This document shows positions 1-12,399 of a stretch of 64,000 nucleotides of DNA, in pieces. The position numbers were made by a program, and so were the translations under genes. Under the pieces are notes generated by a model, which saw nothing but the letters and a program-made list of their open reading frames with translations, was not told the DNA's origin and did not search any database. Every line of letters starts with the position of its first letter. Within the stretch, counting starts at the first letter, position 1. The DNA is from Phragmites australis (taxonomy: Eukaryota; Streptophyta; Magnoliopsida; Poales; Poaceae): assembly GCF_958298935.1 (NCBI RefSeq), contig NC_084927.1, positions 35,778,501 to 35,842,500 of the forward strand. The letters are read 5' to 3'.

Positions 1-610
1 CAGATTTTTTTACAATGTACTAATATTAACTAGTAGGTTACAGTGTGTTCTCCAGATATCAACTTAGTACTCCTTTCTTAGGAGTAGTAACAAGTTGCTT
101 AATTAAATAAAAAGTTAGGGGAGGGACTTTATATTATTTTTATTGAGCAATCCCTCTAGTGCAAATAAGCATTCTTGAACAAAATCCATATGTAGAGTTG
201 TAGACTTAATAGGCCACTACACCAAATGTTGAGCACACAAAAGTCGTGTGGAAAGCAGAAACCCACAGCAACTCTGGCACAATGCACAGCCCCACCCAAG
301 TTATGAAATTGCTCATAGGATCCCCAAAGCATAAAAGTTGAAAAAGATCAAATGGCATGTTGGTTAGTCGTATTGCAGCATGAAAAACAAGATTGTTGGT
401 TCCTAATAAGCAGACAGCACCAAAAATTACTACCTACCCACAATCCCCAATTCCATCACAAGTCCAAGCACGCACGACAGAAATGCATAGATTAATGGAA
501 CACGAATCCTAATCCAGGAGAAATACTATATCTGATGGCACTAAGCTACAGTGGACAGAACAGCACCAACCATGTTCCTCACGGCGGGCACGCCAAGAGT
601 CAGTATATAC
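1..610 (-). other. Large ABCB intron or gene-broken left edge
   Basis: No coding exon is visible on either strand. Position 610 is the first base of the intron that follows exon 3 of the ABCB gene, so this stretch is best read as intron DNA extending beyond the left edge. The next conserved block of the family (the segment after AEQ, AIAQVRTV-like) is not present here. Confidence 0.5.
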
Positions 611-1839
611 CTGCTCCGCAACGACGCCGGCATTGGCATAGGACTCCCGGCTCCTGGAAGTGAGACCGGTGAGCGTGTACGCATACAGGCCACCGGCGAA
701 GGCGATGGCGGGGATGACTGCCACACTCAGCAGCGCAAGCCGCCACGCCGCGACGAACCCGACGACCAGCCCAGCCAGGAAGGTGGCGATGTAGTGGATG
801 AAGTTGCCAACCTTCTCGCCGATGGCGTCCTGCACGAGCAGCGTGTCGGTGGAGACGCCGAACACGATGTCGCCCGTGCGCGCGTCAGTGTCGAAGAACC
901 CGACGTCTTGCCGTAGCACGGCGTCCAGGTACGCCTTTCGGAGCGCGATCACCTGCCGCTCCCCAGTGTACATCCAGCACGCGATCTCTGGAGCACGAAA
1001 GATAACAGTTTTAGTCAGTGCGCAAGATTGAAACTTGAGTGTCGAAGAATGCAATATTAGTGTGTACTGATGCAACAGCCACGCCACCGGCATGGACTCC
1101 GGCGAGGTCGCTCGCCGGATTCGAAGACACGAGAAGGAGACAAACGTGATATAATTGTTAACTGCTCCCCGTTTGGTGTGATGGAGACGGGACTTGTGTT
1201 AAGGAGTGGGGTGGTCTTCGAGATACCCCACCGGCCATGACCAGATCCTATTTTGCGGACAGGCCCCTGTACCTCATTCCTATGCTTGAAAGGAGCCTCG
1301 GCGCGTCGGAGAAGACATCAAAAGAAAGGAGTTTGGGGGATTACCTGCGTAGGAGGAGGCGCAGACCACCAGCCCGAGGTAGACGAAGTAGAGCGCATAC
1401 TGCAAGAGAAGAGATAAATCACTCTGTCAGCGCCCTAAACACTGGTGGGTTGCGAAGAGAAACTGTGATTTTGCGAAAGAAATCTCGTCGGGGATAGGCA
1501 AGTAATAGTAATAGCAAGTGGTTTGAGTGAGTGAGGAACGAAAGGACAGACCTTGGCGACCTCGTCGGTCATGGTGCGGAGGTCGGTCTGGTTCTTGCCG
1601 AACCCGTTGATGAGGTCCCCGAACAGCAGGAAGAAGAGCGGCATGGCGGCGCCGTGCGCCAGCGCGCCCAGACTGCCCGCCGCCATGAGCATCAGGTCCC
1701 ACTTGTCCGCGAACGAGAACAGCTCGTGGAACGCCACCGCCTGGTCCCCCCGCTTCTTCCCCTCCCCCGCCGCATCGCCACCACCTCCTCCGTTCGCCGC
1801 CTTCTCCGCCTTTCCGTCCACCGCCACCGACTCCGCCAT
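611..1839 (-). CDS. ABCB19: ABCB19-like P-glycoprotein (auxin efflux ABC transporter), 5' exons only
   Basis: This is the N-terminal part of a full-size ABCB/MDR transporter. ABCB19-type members move auxin out of cells at the plasma membrane. Three exons join in frame: 1839-1552 (96 codons), 1399-1345 and 987-611, all with GT..AG introns. The protein opens with an acidic, Gly-rich leader. It then has FHELFSFADKWD, the first membrane segment (LMLMAAGSLGALAHGAAMPL), NGFGKNQTDL, YFVYLGLVVCASSYA, CWMYTGERQ, the hallmark RQDVGFFDTDARTGDIVF, and FLAGLVVGFVAAW. Line-by-line resemblance to Arabidopsis ABCB19 is strong. That is known family biology; transport of auxin here is inference. Both nucleotide-binding domains lie outside the window, so intactness cannot be judged. 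The start at 1839 is the first ATG in the exon frame. Exon 3 ends at 611 with a GTATAT donor. Confidence 0.88.
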
Positions 1840-2195
1840 CGCAATGCGCTTCCCGCCCTCAATAGCTCGGCTCCCACTCTCAGGCCAACGCCGCCGCCGC
1901 CGCCCCGGTGTCCTGCGGCATTGGACAACGCTCCACTGCTTTGCTTTCTTGGGGTTGGGTTGCAGAGCTAGATGGAGAGAGCGCTTGGGCTTTGCCTCGA
2001 TTTCGGTGACGTGCAGGAGAGGCTTGTGGGGTGGTGGTGGACTGGTGATGGTGTGCGTTTGTGTTCCGCGCTGCGGTGGTCAGGGTAGAAGTCAGCGCGG
2101 CGTCGGGGCGAGTGATAAAAGAGGAGGGCAGTGCAGTGTGGGGCGCGGGGTCAGAGAGGCAAGGGGCCAGCTATGCTCACTGTTCGGTGAGCTTA
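1840..2195 (-). promoter_or_regulatory. ABCB upstream region
   Basis: About 350 bp upstream of the ABCB start codon, rich in CT tracts and GC on the minus strand, as expected for a grass 5'UTR and core promoter. I see no unambiguous TATA box. The MITE candidate at 2196 begins just beyond it. Confidence 0.35.
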
Positions 2196-2532
2196 GGCCA
2201 TCAGTAATAGAATCGGTATCCTCATACAGTATTATTGTTTAACGTGATTTGGCGTTCGCTAACAGTCGCATCGTCCTTGAACGGATATGTATCCAATGCT
2301 ACAGTATTATGGTTGTGATATTGTAAGTAGCTGGTTCGAGGTAAACTTGTCGATAGTTTGAGAATCTGTATCACTGTTTTCTGAGTATGATTGTAGTTCG
2401 GAGATGAGTAAAATAATGAAAGGTATGAAATATGGTAGTTATTGAGGATAAAAAAAATACTGTAATAGTGTTAACGAATATTGTAATAGTGTTATATGAG
2501 ATAAATTTTTAAAATATCTGTTGAAGATGATC
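2196..2532. mobile_element. Candidate Tourist-like (PIF/Harbinger) MITE
   Basis: An AT-rich 337-bp block flanked by TTA on both sides (2193-2195 and 2533-2535). It opens with GGCCATCAGTA and closes with GAAGATGATC, an imperfect terminal inverted repeat (GGCCATC against GATCATC). This resembles the better-preserved MITE at 27506-27922. The TTA flanks fit PIF/Harbinger target duplication. The inverted repeat is degraded, so confidence is moderate. Confidence 0.4.
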
Positions 2533-5500
2533 TTAGCCGTTTGCTCTCGTCTTTCAATTGGATTGCAGCAATTTGCTAAAATTTAACCTGATTTTTTACA
2601 CTACAGCACTACAACTAGCTTAATCAGAATACTGGTAGGAGTTTGCACGTAACGGTAAATAATCAAGTGGCAATAGAGGAAAGAGTTGGACCAGTACAGA
2701 TAGCAATCTTCAAGATAAGAAGTAACGTGTGATTATAGTAATTTCAATGGAGATACACCGCTGATCGATCAACGAATATACTCGGCTGTAACGTTCGTAT
2801 ACTCGGTCAGTGAACAGCGCCAAGGAACAATCAGACAAACCTCGTTGATCGGCCCAGCCGGTTGACCAGCAGCCTCGGCTGAGCGGCGCCTCGGCCTCAC
2901 CCTCACTGGCGGACGGCGGTGATGGTAAACGAGGGGCACAGTGCAACGCATTGGGAGGAGTGAAGTAAATTAAAGAGCAGAGGGGACGAGACGGTGGAGC
3001 AAAGGCAGGAGTCGTGATTCCTGAGACTAGCTTGGCAGGCAGGCACATGTCGCGCTGCCTCTGCCTGTGTGTGTTTGTGATTCCTCAGGCTTACTCACAG
3101 TCACGGCGCTCGGCCCATGCGCCCTCGTGGCCTCCTCTGCCGCTGCCGTTCGGACGCCAGGCTCTGGTCCCCCAATGGCGCCGTGCTCTGGTCCCCCAAT
3201 GGCGGCAACGCAGTTACGCTGCTGCTCGGATGCTCTGCGCGGCGCGGCGCGCAGCAGCCACGCCGCCCGCCCGCCGGCGGGCTGGCTGCGGGGCGGACTG
3301 CGGAAAGCTGCTCGCCGTTTCGAGGCGGAACGGACGAGCCAGCCAATGGCCCTGTGGCCGTGTGGGCAGATCAGCTTGATGAATGAAACGGGGGCTGGTT
3401 GGTTGGCGCTTGCGGTACATGCGAGTACCATGCTTACTGCATGTGCCGCACGGTACCAGCGAGGTCTTGGGAGCAGTTTGCTACAGAAATTTTGGTACTA
3501 GAGAGAGAGAGAGAGCCGTTAGGTTACTGCAGGTGATCAATCTGGTTTGTCCGATCTAATCACTCACGGTGGTACGGACGATGTTTTCGCTCCACCTTCA
3601 CCAATAGTCCAATACTGATCAGTCCGTGATCAACGAACCTCACCGACAGTCGGAAAAGAAACAGCTGAGAGCTGTTTTGTGATAGGCACTTGCTTAGTTG
3701 CTTCAGTTTCGATCGCGGAATCGTGTTACGTCGATCGATCATATGCACGTACCGACACATAAAACACGATGCAGACTGTTGGCGCTGATCTGACATGGTG
3801 ATACTCGACGGCACGCGACCTTCCTGGGATTTCACGTCACCGCAGGCACCGAACATTGCAATATCCAACAGACAGGTTTAACCACGAAAGTTAGCTCACG
3901 CAACGCGATCAAGGCGTACAAGTGAACCTGCTAGCGAACAAGAGCTGATGATGGCGGCTCAGAAAAAGTTGCATCCTCCACTAATTTGAATGCGAGCTCA
4001 AATAATGGTGGCGCCACGTGGGCACAAGTGTTCTTTAGGCTAGACTAACCAACAAATTCCCAACCAAAATGTGAACCTGAACTTTGATAGACTCTGTAGA
4101 AATTATCAGGGCTGCTCCAAATATAAAACTAGTAGTATAGCAGGATAAGCAGAGAGAAGCGAATGCACGTTCTACGGCAGGGACAAAATAAACGGCCGCT
4201 GTCCTCAGAATGGGGATCTTTGAATCCGACGAAAGCAAATTTTGAGACAACACAGGCTGCTGCTGATCGGGACCCTTTTGACCGTCCGATCTTGCAAACG
4301 GTATTATTTCCTCGTGATGACAGCGCTGATAACCTGTCGAAATCACCAACTAGATGACCTTTGCTTGCAGTTACAGCCTGAATATTTTGACTGCGCATCG
4401 TCACTCTGTTGTCCTACATAGACCATTTCTAACCATATTTTTTTCATTTTACTAGCGCATCAACCTGTGCGAATGCACAAGCTAGATATTTAGCATACAA
4501 CTGAATTTTAGATATTTGTGTTAATAATAATTGTATGCTAAGATACATCAGCTATTTATATTTAAATATTAGAATATAAAATATAAATATAATTTTTATT
4601 CATAATATTGAAATCATATTTATTATTTGTGAATAGATCTAATTTATAATTTTCATTTTATGTGTTATGCAAATTGATTTTTATTTGTTTCTTGATTTTT
4701 TGAAATTATTATTATTTTTAATATTGTCACCGTATCTCATATTATTTTTTTGAGATACATTATAAATTCTTTGATATTACTTTTATGTGATAATCCGTAA
4801 TATGTTTGCGTTCTGTTGTTTTAATTTTGTAATATCTGATTACACGTATATTTAATTGGTATATTTTAATTGATTTGGAAAAGTGTATTTATTGCTAACG
4901 TAACTAAGTTGGAGTTTGCTAACGTAACCTTGTTGGACAAAGGATAACTATAAAAAAAAGAGAGGAAAGATCAGGAAGTAAGTAGTCTTAGAGTTGGACT
5001 CTGATTTGTTTTTTAATCTTTTGTTTCTTCTGGTTGTTGATATATGGTTACAGTTAGTCAATCAATCAATTCGACGGTCGGATGTTTTGCTTTTTTATGA
5101 GAATTTCTAGGATTTTTCTAGGATTAATATGGAGGCACCAAAAGGAGCCTCTAATTAGTAAATATAAGATTCTCTTTTTATTCCTCTATCTGCTTTTATA
5201 CTCTTTATTCTTTTATTTTTAATAGTTTCTCTTTAAAATAAATTATGAAAGAAAAAAAAAGAAAATCTTAAAGTAGAGAGAATGAAAAAGATAATCTCTT
5301 CATAAAAAGAATTACGAAGAAAAGTCATTGGAACACTAAAAAAACGAAAATCCTTTAAATGACTCAAAGTAAAGTTGTTTAGAGATGATTTTACTAATAC
5401 CAGTACTCGGTAGTAGTAATTTGAGGATGTAAACCGGCGCGTTTCAACAGTTATCATCCATCGAATCGAAGGCAAAAGGGCAGTGAAAGAAATAAACAAT

Positions 5501-6054
5501 AACCAGTGCAGGGCTTTGGCAGAATGGCCAGATTGCATAAATGATTGGCCCAGCGGGCGGCACCAAATGATGGTTTCACAAAATTACCAGCTCACAATGA
5601 CAGTGTATATAATAAACTGATACCACTACCACACAGTAGTATCTTGTTGGCCACGGGTAGAGTTGAGATTTAGGTCGTGTCATTTTTACTATTCACGGCA
5701 CTTGTTTTGTTACACTCAAAGCACAGTGGGACACGAAATATTTTGAGCCAGATTGTTACGGTACGAATACGAGGGTTGTACTGTGATTAGAACCTTGGTA
5801 CGATATGGATTAGGTTGTGCACGTGCTGGCATGGTAAAAAAAGGGTACGGCATAATCTGCATGATTATTTTTTCGTGTTTATCCTCTAATCTTTTTAATA
5901 CAAAATGTGAGACACTAAAAGATATATGTGAATATGAGAGACACAAGTGTGAGATCGTAAAACATAAATACATAAGCATTATCAGGTAATATGGAGCGTT
6001 TATGAGCATTAGAGACATAAGTGTGAGATAATAAGAGATAAATATATAAGTATT
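2533..6054. other. Intergenic region, no supportable gene
   Basis: The GC-rich island at about 3050-3480 gives overlapping open frames on both strands, but none has a recognisable domain. It contains a short direct repeat (GCTCTGGTCCCCCAATGGCG at 3161 and 3185, period 24). A (GA)n run sits near 3501-3513. From 4440 to 5000 the sequence is very AT-rich. Between 5900 and 6060 there are two diverged copies of a motif of the type ACATAAGTGTGAGAT. I see no gene. Confidence 0.5.
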
Positions 6055-6062
6055 GTTAGGTG

Positions 6063-6251
6063 ACATAGAGCAGGACCGTGCCTGAGCCAGTATGACACGA
6101 CGACGCCACGGCATGCCAAGGGCCATATTTAGGCCTTCCAGAAGTTGACTCGCGTTGGCACAACATGGCACGATGGATCAATCGTGCCTAATGAGCACGG
6201 CACGATGTGACACGAGGCACGATAGAATTGGGCCGTACAGTCCCAACACTA
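6063..6251. mobile_element. Candidate short hAT-type non-autonomous element
   Basis: Rich in CACGGCAC/GGCACGA words and ending GGGCCGTACAGTCCCAACACTA, which in reverse resembles the TAGTGTTGGGACTGTACGGCCC ends of grass hAT elements. Near-identical 8-bp flanks, GTTAGGTG (6055-6062) and GTTAGGGG (6252-6259), fit hAT target duplication. The left flank also lies in a locally duplicated sequence, which weakens the case. Confidence 0.4.
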
Positions 6252-6424
6252 GTTAGGGGTACTCGTCACTTTGTCTTCGCTTTTGCATCAATACCAATAC
6301 TATATATTATGCGGGGCGGATTCAGCACGCTCACAAGAACCCTGCTACTGTAGTTACTGTAGCAGGTAGCCCCACCATTACGTACTGTAGCTGAAGATGG
6401 AGGTGGGCCCACCGCTGTGTACGT

Positions 6425-6505
6425 ACGCTTACATGTATATGTGTATGCATGCTTATATATGTATGTGTATGCATGCTTATATATGTATATGTATGCATAT
6501 ATGTA
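6425..6505. repeat. Minisatellite of TATGCATGCTTATATATG-type units
   Basis: About three units with a period of about 26 bp, built on ATGTATRTGTATGCATGCTTATAT. The short open frame over it is only translated repeat. Confidence 0.7.
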
Positions 6506-6521
6506 CAATAATTTTGTTTTT

Positions 6522-6755
6522 GGGAAATTATAGAAAAATGTGAAAAGAAAATTAGTTATATTGATAAATCGACTGAAACAATCTAAAATGCAAAGAAAAA
6601 ATCAAAAACTCCAAAAATAAAAAATTGTTATGTTTTCGGGAAATTATAGAAAAATGTGAAAAGAAAATTAGTTATATTGATAAATCGACTGAAACAATCT
6701 AAAATGCAAAGAAAAAAAATTCAAAAACTCCAAAAATAAAAAAAAAATTATTAGG
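6522..6755. repeat. 116-bp tandem duplication
   Basis: GGGAAATTATAGAAAAATG starts at 6522 and again at 6638. The two copies are nearly identical over about 110 bp, differing by a few bases and A-run lengths. The high identity suggests a recent duplication. Confidence 0.85.
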
Positions 6756-7190
6756 TTTGTATTACAGTCATAGATAATGTCTATCAATAAATTATGTATC
6801 TACATATAAATATAAATACATATATATATATATAAGTGTTTAGAGCAAACCAACATCCCCTCTCCAATAACATATATTAACGGTAAAAAAATCGGCACGG
6901 TCCCAATCCACATGCTAGCTATTACTGTAGCTCAACATAACAATCTAAAATGCAAAGAAAAAATCTAAAACTCAAAAAACTATGATTTTTTTTAATTCGT
7001 ATTACTGTCCTACCTACTATCCACCAATATATTATGTATTTATATATATACACATACAAATATATATTTATATTACATACATAAATTCAGAAGAAACCAT
7101 TTCCCTCCTCCTCCGATATAATAACATATACTTAATGATGAAAAAATCGACACCCTCTCAAACCACGTGGTGTGTAGCTCAGCTTAACAT
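6690..7190. repeat. Diverged direct repeat of about 245 bp
   Basis: The order AACAATCTAAAATGCAAAG, then GTATTACAGTC or GTATTACTGTC, then AATAYATTATGTAT, TA-rich microsatellite, CCTC..CCRATAATAACATATA, then GRTRAAAAAATCG occurs at 6690-6935 and again at 6938-7190. These are older copies than the 116-bp duplication nested at their left. Confidence 0.6.
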
Positions 7191-9375
7191 TTATTTGAGA
7201 CAAGGGCAGGAACGCGTGCCAATCTGCCTAGTGTTTCCTATGTGCCCATCGGCACGCTTTACAGGAAAAAACAGATAACGCTGATAAAGCTGGTGTGTTT
7301 TCTCTTTCTCTCTTTCTTTCAGCAGCCCACCAAAGGATAGAGGTGAGTAAACAAAAGGCTGTGGCACTTCGTGTGCGTCCTGGACGACACACGACACCCT
7401 GTCTGCTACCATCAAAAGCGGATGATGCGATAGTTGTCGTGCTAGTACAATTTTTGAGGGAATTCAGACATCTCCCTGACCCCTGTCCCGTGCAAGGTGC
7501 AACTCTTCAGGACGTTTTCTGTAGGAGCGTCAGCGTCAGGCTTGGATACTTCACGGAACCCACTATCTACTTGGAAGGTAGAATACTACACTAGTATAAC
7601 AGGAGTACTATGGAAAAGGAGATGCATTTTGGAATATCTAATGCCTTGGGCATGCACATGACAGCTCTGGTTGGGTAATTCTGCGCAAGTTGCAGAATGT
7701 TTTAAGTCATTTTTATTGGTGTGTACAGCTATTGCTATTGATCCTCTTGAGCCTCAAGGCAGAAGGATAGCGAGCAGCCAGCTTTGCTTTTGTAACATAG
7801 CTTTAAGGTAATTCCACGCATGGTTAGGGTTTGTGGGAGTCATGATCCTTCACCAGAGTATATAATACTTAGCATACGTTCATTGCTGGTCCCTGCGATG
7901 TCGAAGACTAAACTGGATAGAGGGGGCTGATTAACAAGTCGCCTCCACGCTAACGTACCTGGCTTCCATGCAACATCCCAACTACTACCTCGCATATGCT
8001 TGGCAAGCAGAAAAGGTTAGGGAAAAGCAAACAAAGCTCCGAGCTGTGACACCGCCGAGCGCACGCTTCCCCACCGCTAGCTAATCGTAGCATCGCCATT
8101 AACTAATCGCTATTAGTACTAACTCAAAGATAGGATAGCATTGTTGCGCTAGCTATCTCAGTCAGCCCTGCTTGGGGTGAAGAGTCCAGGACAAGAACCC
8201 TAGATCAAGGATAAAAGTTCAGAGATCTGGCGACAATCACTGCACTTAACTTGCACACTAACCAGGTGCTTACGAACATTCATGGGAAAAAATTTGCACG
8301 GATGCATAATGGTCTCTCTTCCTACCAGTAGCGTGTAGGGCTGCAGGTCATCACTGTGCTCGAGACTGTTCAGATGAGGCATATGCGTGCGTCCAATTTG
8401 CTGGGGGCTGTTCCGTGCTCGCGAGAGCCTGCCGCACGGCCCCCATGTGATTGTACCGCTTCTGTTTCCCGTGGATGTGAGAGAGACGAGAGGAGAGGAA
8501 CCATCAGTGAATGATTGCACGGCGCTGCTTGACGCAACATGTCACTCTGTTTGTCGAGACTCGCCGTCCTCGGATTCATGATCCTCCTCTACCAGAGGAT
8601 GAGAGGACGCAGAAGCCACTCGGATCCTCATCATGTTCTGAGCGCCGCGCGCGAGGAGCATCAGCTGTTAAGCTTTTTGCGATTCCAGGACTTGCAAATC
8701 GCAGATTGTGAATGGCTCGCACTACCTGCTGCCTTGTCGGTGAAATCAGGTAAAAGCACAGTGGCAATAGCTCTAGCTCTGCCTTTTTTCAACTCGCTGA
8801 TCCTGTGAGCCATGTACCTGTTGTAGTGTTGGAATAGTTTGCACGTGTTCGACGCAGTACAGCGTGCGAAGTCCATTACTTGAGCATTGCATCTGAAACT
8901 CTGAATGGTAGAACAGAAGAACAATTAAGTATGATAGCATTATTGGGGGGAGGGGGGGGGGGGGAGAGAAAACGCAATTGAGGCTACTACTGATCGAATA
9001 TCGACATCAAACATGATCCGTTTGTATTATAGCATGAATTATATTAAATAAATGTAATGATCGTAACCCTGGTTTTATAATAAGAATCCTGAATACTAAC
9101 TAAATTGCATAAGCACCTCCACCAGTTCTCGTCCTCAAGATCGACATAGATACAGACCATCTCAAGATGTCGCCATACCACAGTAAGAGCGTATGGAGAC
9201 GAGTAACAACGAGGATAAAACTCAAAAGATGCACCAAAACAAAATGAAGAGGCTTCAAACCTTGAAAAACTGCAAGCGATGCATGTAGACTAGCGCAAAT
9301 TCAACACTGACCAACTCTGCCATGCACAAAAGTATATGGACGAGTATTGGCCACCGAAACACAAGTCACATGAAC
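7191..9375. other. Intergenic region
   Basis: No domain-bearing frame found on either strand. A G-rich homopolymer tract (8944-8965) is the only striking low-complexity feature. Short open frames around 8200-8920 overlap on both strands and look random. Confidence 0.5.
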
Positions 9376-9378
9376 GAG

Positions 9379-12334
9379 CACGGCAAGAAATCTGGCTATC
9401 GATAATAACAGGTTATTATCATGATATAATGATATTTTTTATCACTGAATAATAATAGTGACGTATTTTTCACGTCACACACTTCATCACAGAATATGTA
9501 TCATAAAATGTATTTAATGACGAAGTCCACGAAATCGTTAAAGAACGTCTTACATTTTATGACGATTATATTATCGTATGGAAGAGAGATTATTCGGTGA
9601 CATTTTATTTATCATGCAATTTAAGATTAAACGTAATTATTGGCTCTTATTTTGTCACTAAAATTCCCACAACCACTGCTTGTCTATGACGAAATAAGTT
9701 ATGTTATTCTCTCTATATCATCACACATCCTATGAGAACATTAATAATATAGAAATACATTACACAACACCATGAACATTTGGACCATCTTATCACATCA
9801 AATCACATAATCTTTCAAAAAATATAAGCAACACATGTCAAGTTTTCTCTAGTATAGGTGCAAAATCTAAGCATATCTGTATCTTAACATACATGCAGTC
9901 ATCTAAGCTCTCAAAGGTACCTTGTACTATATTTTATTGAAAACATGATTAATCTGAACCATGCATTCATCAAAGACTTTAAAAACTACCTTATACCATG
10001 TACTACTAGAAAGAAGATTAACTTGAATATATATTTGATGACTAGCTCATGAGATGCGAAAGAATCTCATTAGTTCTCTATTGCTTGCCTATCAAAAGTG
10101 GCATCTGGTCTTCATACTTTTTGTTTGACTCATTTGCTTCCTCAACTTGCTTCATCAATATCTCAACTTCTTCCTACTAAGAACTGTTGCACGCGGCCCT
10201 TCCTCATTTCTACTTAGCAATTTGTGCCTGCAACTTTGGCTTGAACCACAGGAATGAATACCCATGTTCACCAAAAACTTATTTGATTTACTGAACTCAG
10301 ACATGATGTCATAAGCTACACACGAGAATTTTTCAGGTTTGTATCACATTCTTGACGTAGTTTTTAGTCTGAAGAAAACTGAAATAAACTAGCAAATCTT
10401 GATTGGTTTCGAAACTTAGTTAAATAGCTCTCGTGACTAATTTTCTCAGGCATTTATTACTCATTCCATCGAATGATTACTACAAAGTCTGGCTTGTCAC
10501 TATGCCACAACTAGATCTGCACAAAACCTTCAAGAAATGCCTACAAATCATGAGGACTCGGATGATACCCATCACAACAAAAGCCCAAAGAGAAGAAACT
10601 TGAGGTGATAAATGGGCACCAGATTTAGTAAAATCCACATATATTGGCAATCAACAAACTGAAGTCTGTAAAAAGATTTCATGTAGCATCCTTGAGGACT
10701 CAGTTGTAAGGATTTTGCTAGTCAAGTTTTCGTTACTCTGAATAGTACTAACAGAAGCCATTCTGTTGTCAATGCAAGCCTAGTGGATCTAACTTGGTCG
10801 GTCACATTTGATACCTTATGGGTGGGTAATGTTGCAGAAAAAGGGTTTGATCTTTATGCAAAAAAAGGTACCAGAAGAAGATTGTGAGGAGAATTATGGA
10901 TAACAAGGTCGTGGCCAGTTAGCTTGTTGCAACTTGCAACACCACCACACCAGAATAAGAGGGTACCAAATTCATAAAACTTGTGCAAATCTAGAAGGTA
11001 ATGGAAAACTTAGACCTAAGAATCAGATCAAAAACTTAGGCTAATGAAGTTATCCTAAAGCTCTAAGCACAAATGAAAATCAATTCACACGTTCCGGTAA
11101 CAAGTTTCTCCTGTGAAGGACCGAAACTGAACTACTGACAGGCGCAGCAGGCCCTTGCAGATCCTAGACGAAAAAACTATGCAGCAACCATATCCACACT
11201 GTGTGAATTTCGCAGTAGAGCAACTAATGAGAAATTGTTGGCCTTTGCTAGTCCAATTCTTGCTAACTATGAATCGTGGCACATGTACGCAGATTAAATC
11301 TAGCAATTCGACCCTAATCGAACAAATTCGAAGGCTAATTGTGGAAAGGCCAATCCTTTGAAACAAATTACAACGGGTAACTGCAGACAATTATCATAAA
11401 TCTCTGTTGTGTGGAACCCACGAAGAAACGAACTAGGCCCGCACAGGGAAAGATGAATTCTACACCTATTTCCAACCGATTCGCATCCGGAAACAAGCAG
11501 ATCCAACCGAATTTCCAGGGGAAATCAAATCAAGGGTATAAGGGATTGATTGAAAAAATTGCTGATTTGCCACGCTTAACAAATGCCAATTGCCTGCTAA
11601 GGCTGATGTATGGGCCAACCTGAGTCTAGGCAACTGGGTCCGGGTGGTAAATTGGATATCACTTTATATTAAGAGTGGCAAATATGCAAATCTCTCGGGA
11701 TTGATTACCTGTGTGGAGGCAGGGTAGGGTGGGAAAGCGCACAGTCACTAGGGAGAGCGAGAAACAAGCTTGTCCTTGTTGTATTCGTTGTGGATCTCGA
11801 CGGACTCCATGTGGCATTGGAGTGACTTGAGGTGACTCTAGAGGTCACCGTCATCCTCAGCGGATGTGGCGGTGGAAGCGAAGGCCACAGAGGAGGCCGG
11901 GTAGGACGGTGAGGGTGCCATCGGGATGTTTGCCAGAGGAGTCAGGGCAGTGGTGGTGGCCGACATCACGAAGACGAGGGTTAGGATTTGGAGTGTTGGG
12001 TTCGAGTTTGGAGAAGGGTCAGGGAGCAAGGTGTGGGAAAAAAAAGAGGTGATGAAGGTGGAACAAGACAGTTCAGTGACAAAACAAATTTTGTCGTTGA
12101 TATATACTAGCCACTGTCTAATATTTTTTTTATGATGACATATAGTAGCGTCAGAAATAAGTGGATATTTGATGATGACGATACCAATTTGTTATAGACA
12201 CTTCTGACGAAATTGCCCTACTACGAACTCATGATGAAATTGCTTGAATGGTCACCAAATAACCCTCATTTTTGTAACATTTTCAGTTTTTATCATGACA
12301 ATGTTTGTCATAGATACTCGAATTTCTTTTAGTG
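9379..12334. mobile_element. CACTA (En/Spm) element, about 2.96 kb, non-autonomous
   Basis: The right end reads ..ATTTCTTTTAGTG, i.e. CACTAAAAGAAATTCGAGTATC inward on the minus strand. The left end reads CACGGCAAGAAATCTGGCTATC, matching that end at most positions but with the canonical CACTA mutated to CACGG. A GAG trinucleotide flanks each side (9376-9378 and 12335-12337), the 3-bp target duplication expected of CACTA. Subterminal TGACGAA/ATGACGAT words recur near both ends (about 9500-9700 and 12130-12240), another family trait. No intact transposase frame exists. A decayed coiled-coil-like stretch (minus strand, about 10170-10090, EEANESNKKYEDQ) resembles the charged region of plant En/Spm proteins, with stops. 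It also contains a host-like gene fragment (11745-12029). Confidence 0.75.
11745..12029 (-). pseudogene. Captured 5' fragment resembling 26S proteasome ATPase RPT3
   Basis: Read on the minus strand from the ATG at 12029: a Pro/Ser/Thr/Ala-rich leader, then SAEDDGDL, an in-frame stop (near 11838), then SHLKSLQCHMESVEIHNEYNKDK. Plant RPT3 has a low-complexity leader followed by EDDLY-R-LKSL-R-x-E-x-x-x-IQEEYVKDE, so the order and spacing fit. The downstream AAA+ ATPase domain is absent. After the fragment comes a possible CACAG/GTAATC donor. It lies inside the CACTA element, so capture by the transposon is the natural reading. Identification comes from remembered family motifs, not a search; the stop makes it a pseudogene. 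Confidence 0.55.
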
Positions 12335-12399
12335 GAGTACCCTTGTCTGATCAGCAAGCTGGTGTCGCCAAACAAGCTTGCAACCCAAAATGAAAAGTA

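Noticed and set aside
3014..3501. Several overlapping open frames on both strands
   Set aside because: A GC-rich island opens all phases; no domain, no splice logic and no codon pattern favouring one frame.
7295..7594. 99-codon plus-strand frame preceded by a CT-rich AG site
   Set aside because: A splice-like context alone is not enough; no recognisable protein and no partner exons.
8944..8965. Poly-G tract as a possible G-quadruplex regulator
   Set aside because: No nearby gene to regulate; more likely a homopolymer or sequencing-prone run.
9660..9665. CACTAAAATT as the left end of the CACTA element
   Set aside because: The preceding TGT does not match the GAG duplication, while 9379 has both the matching duplication and a better terminal match.
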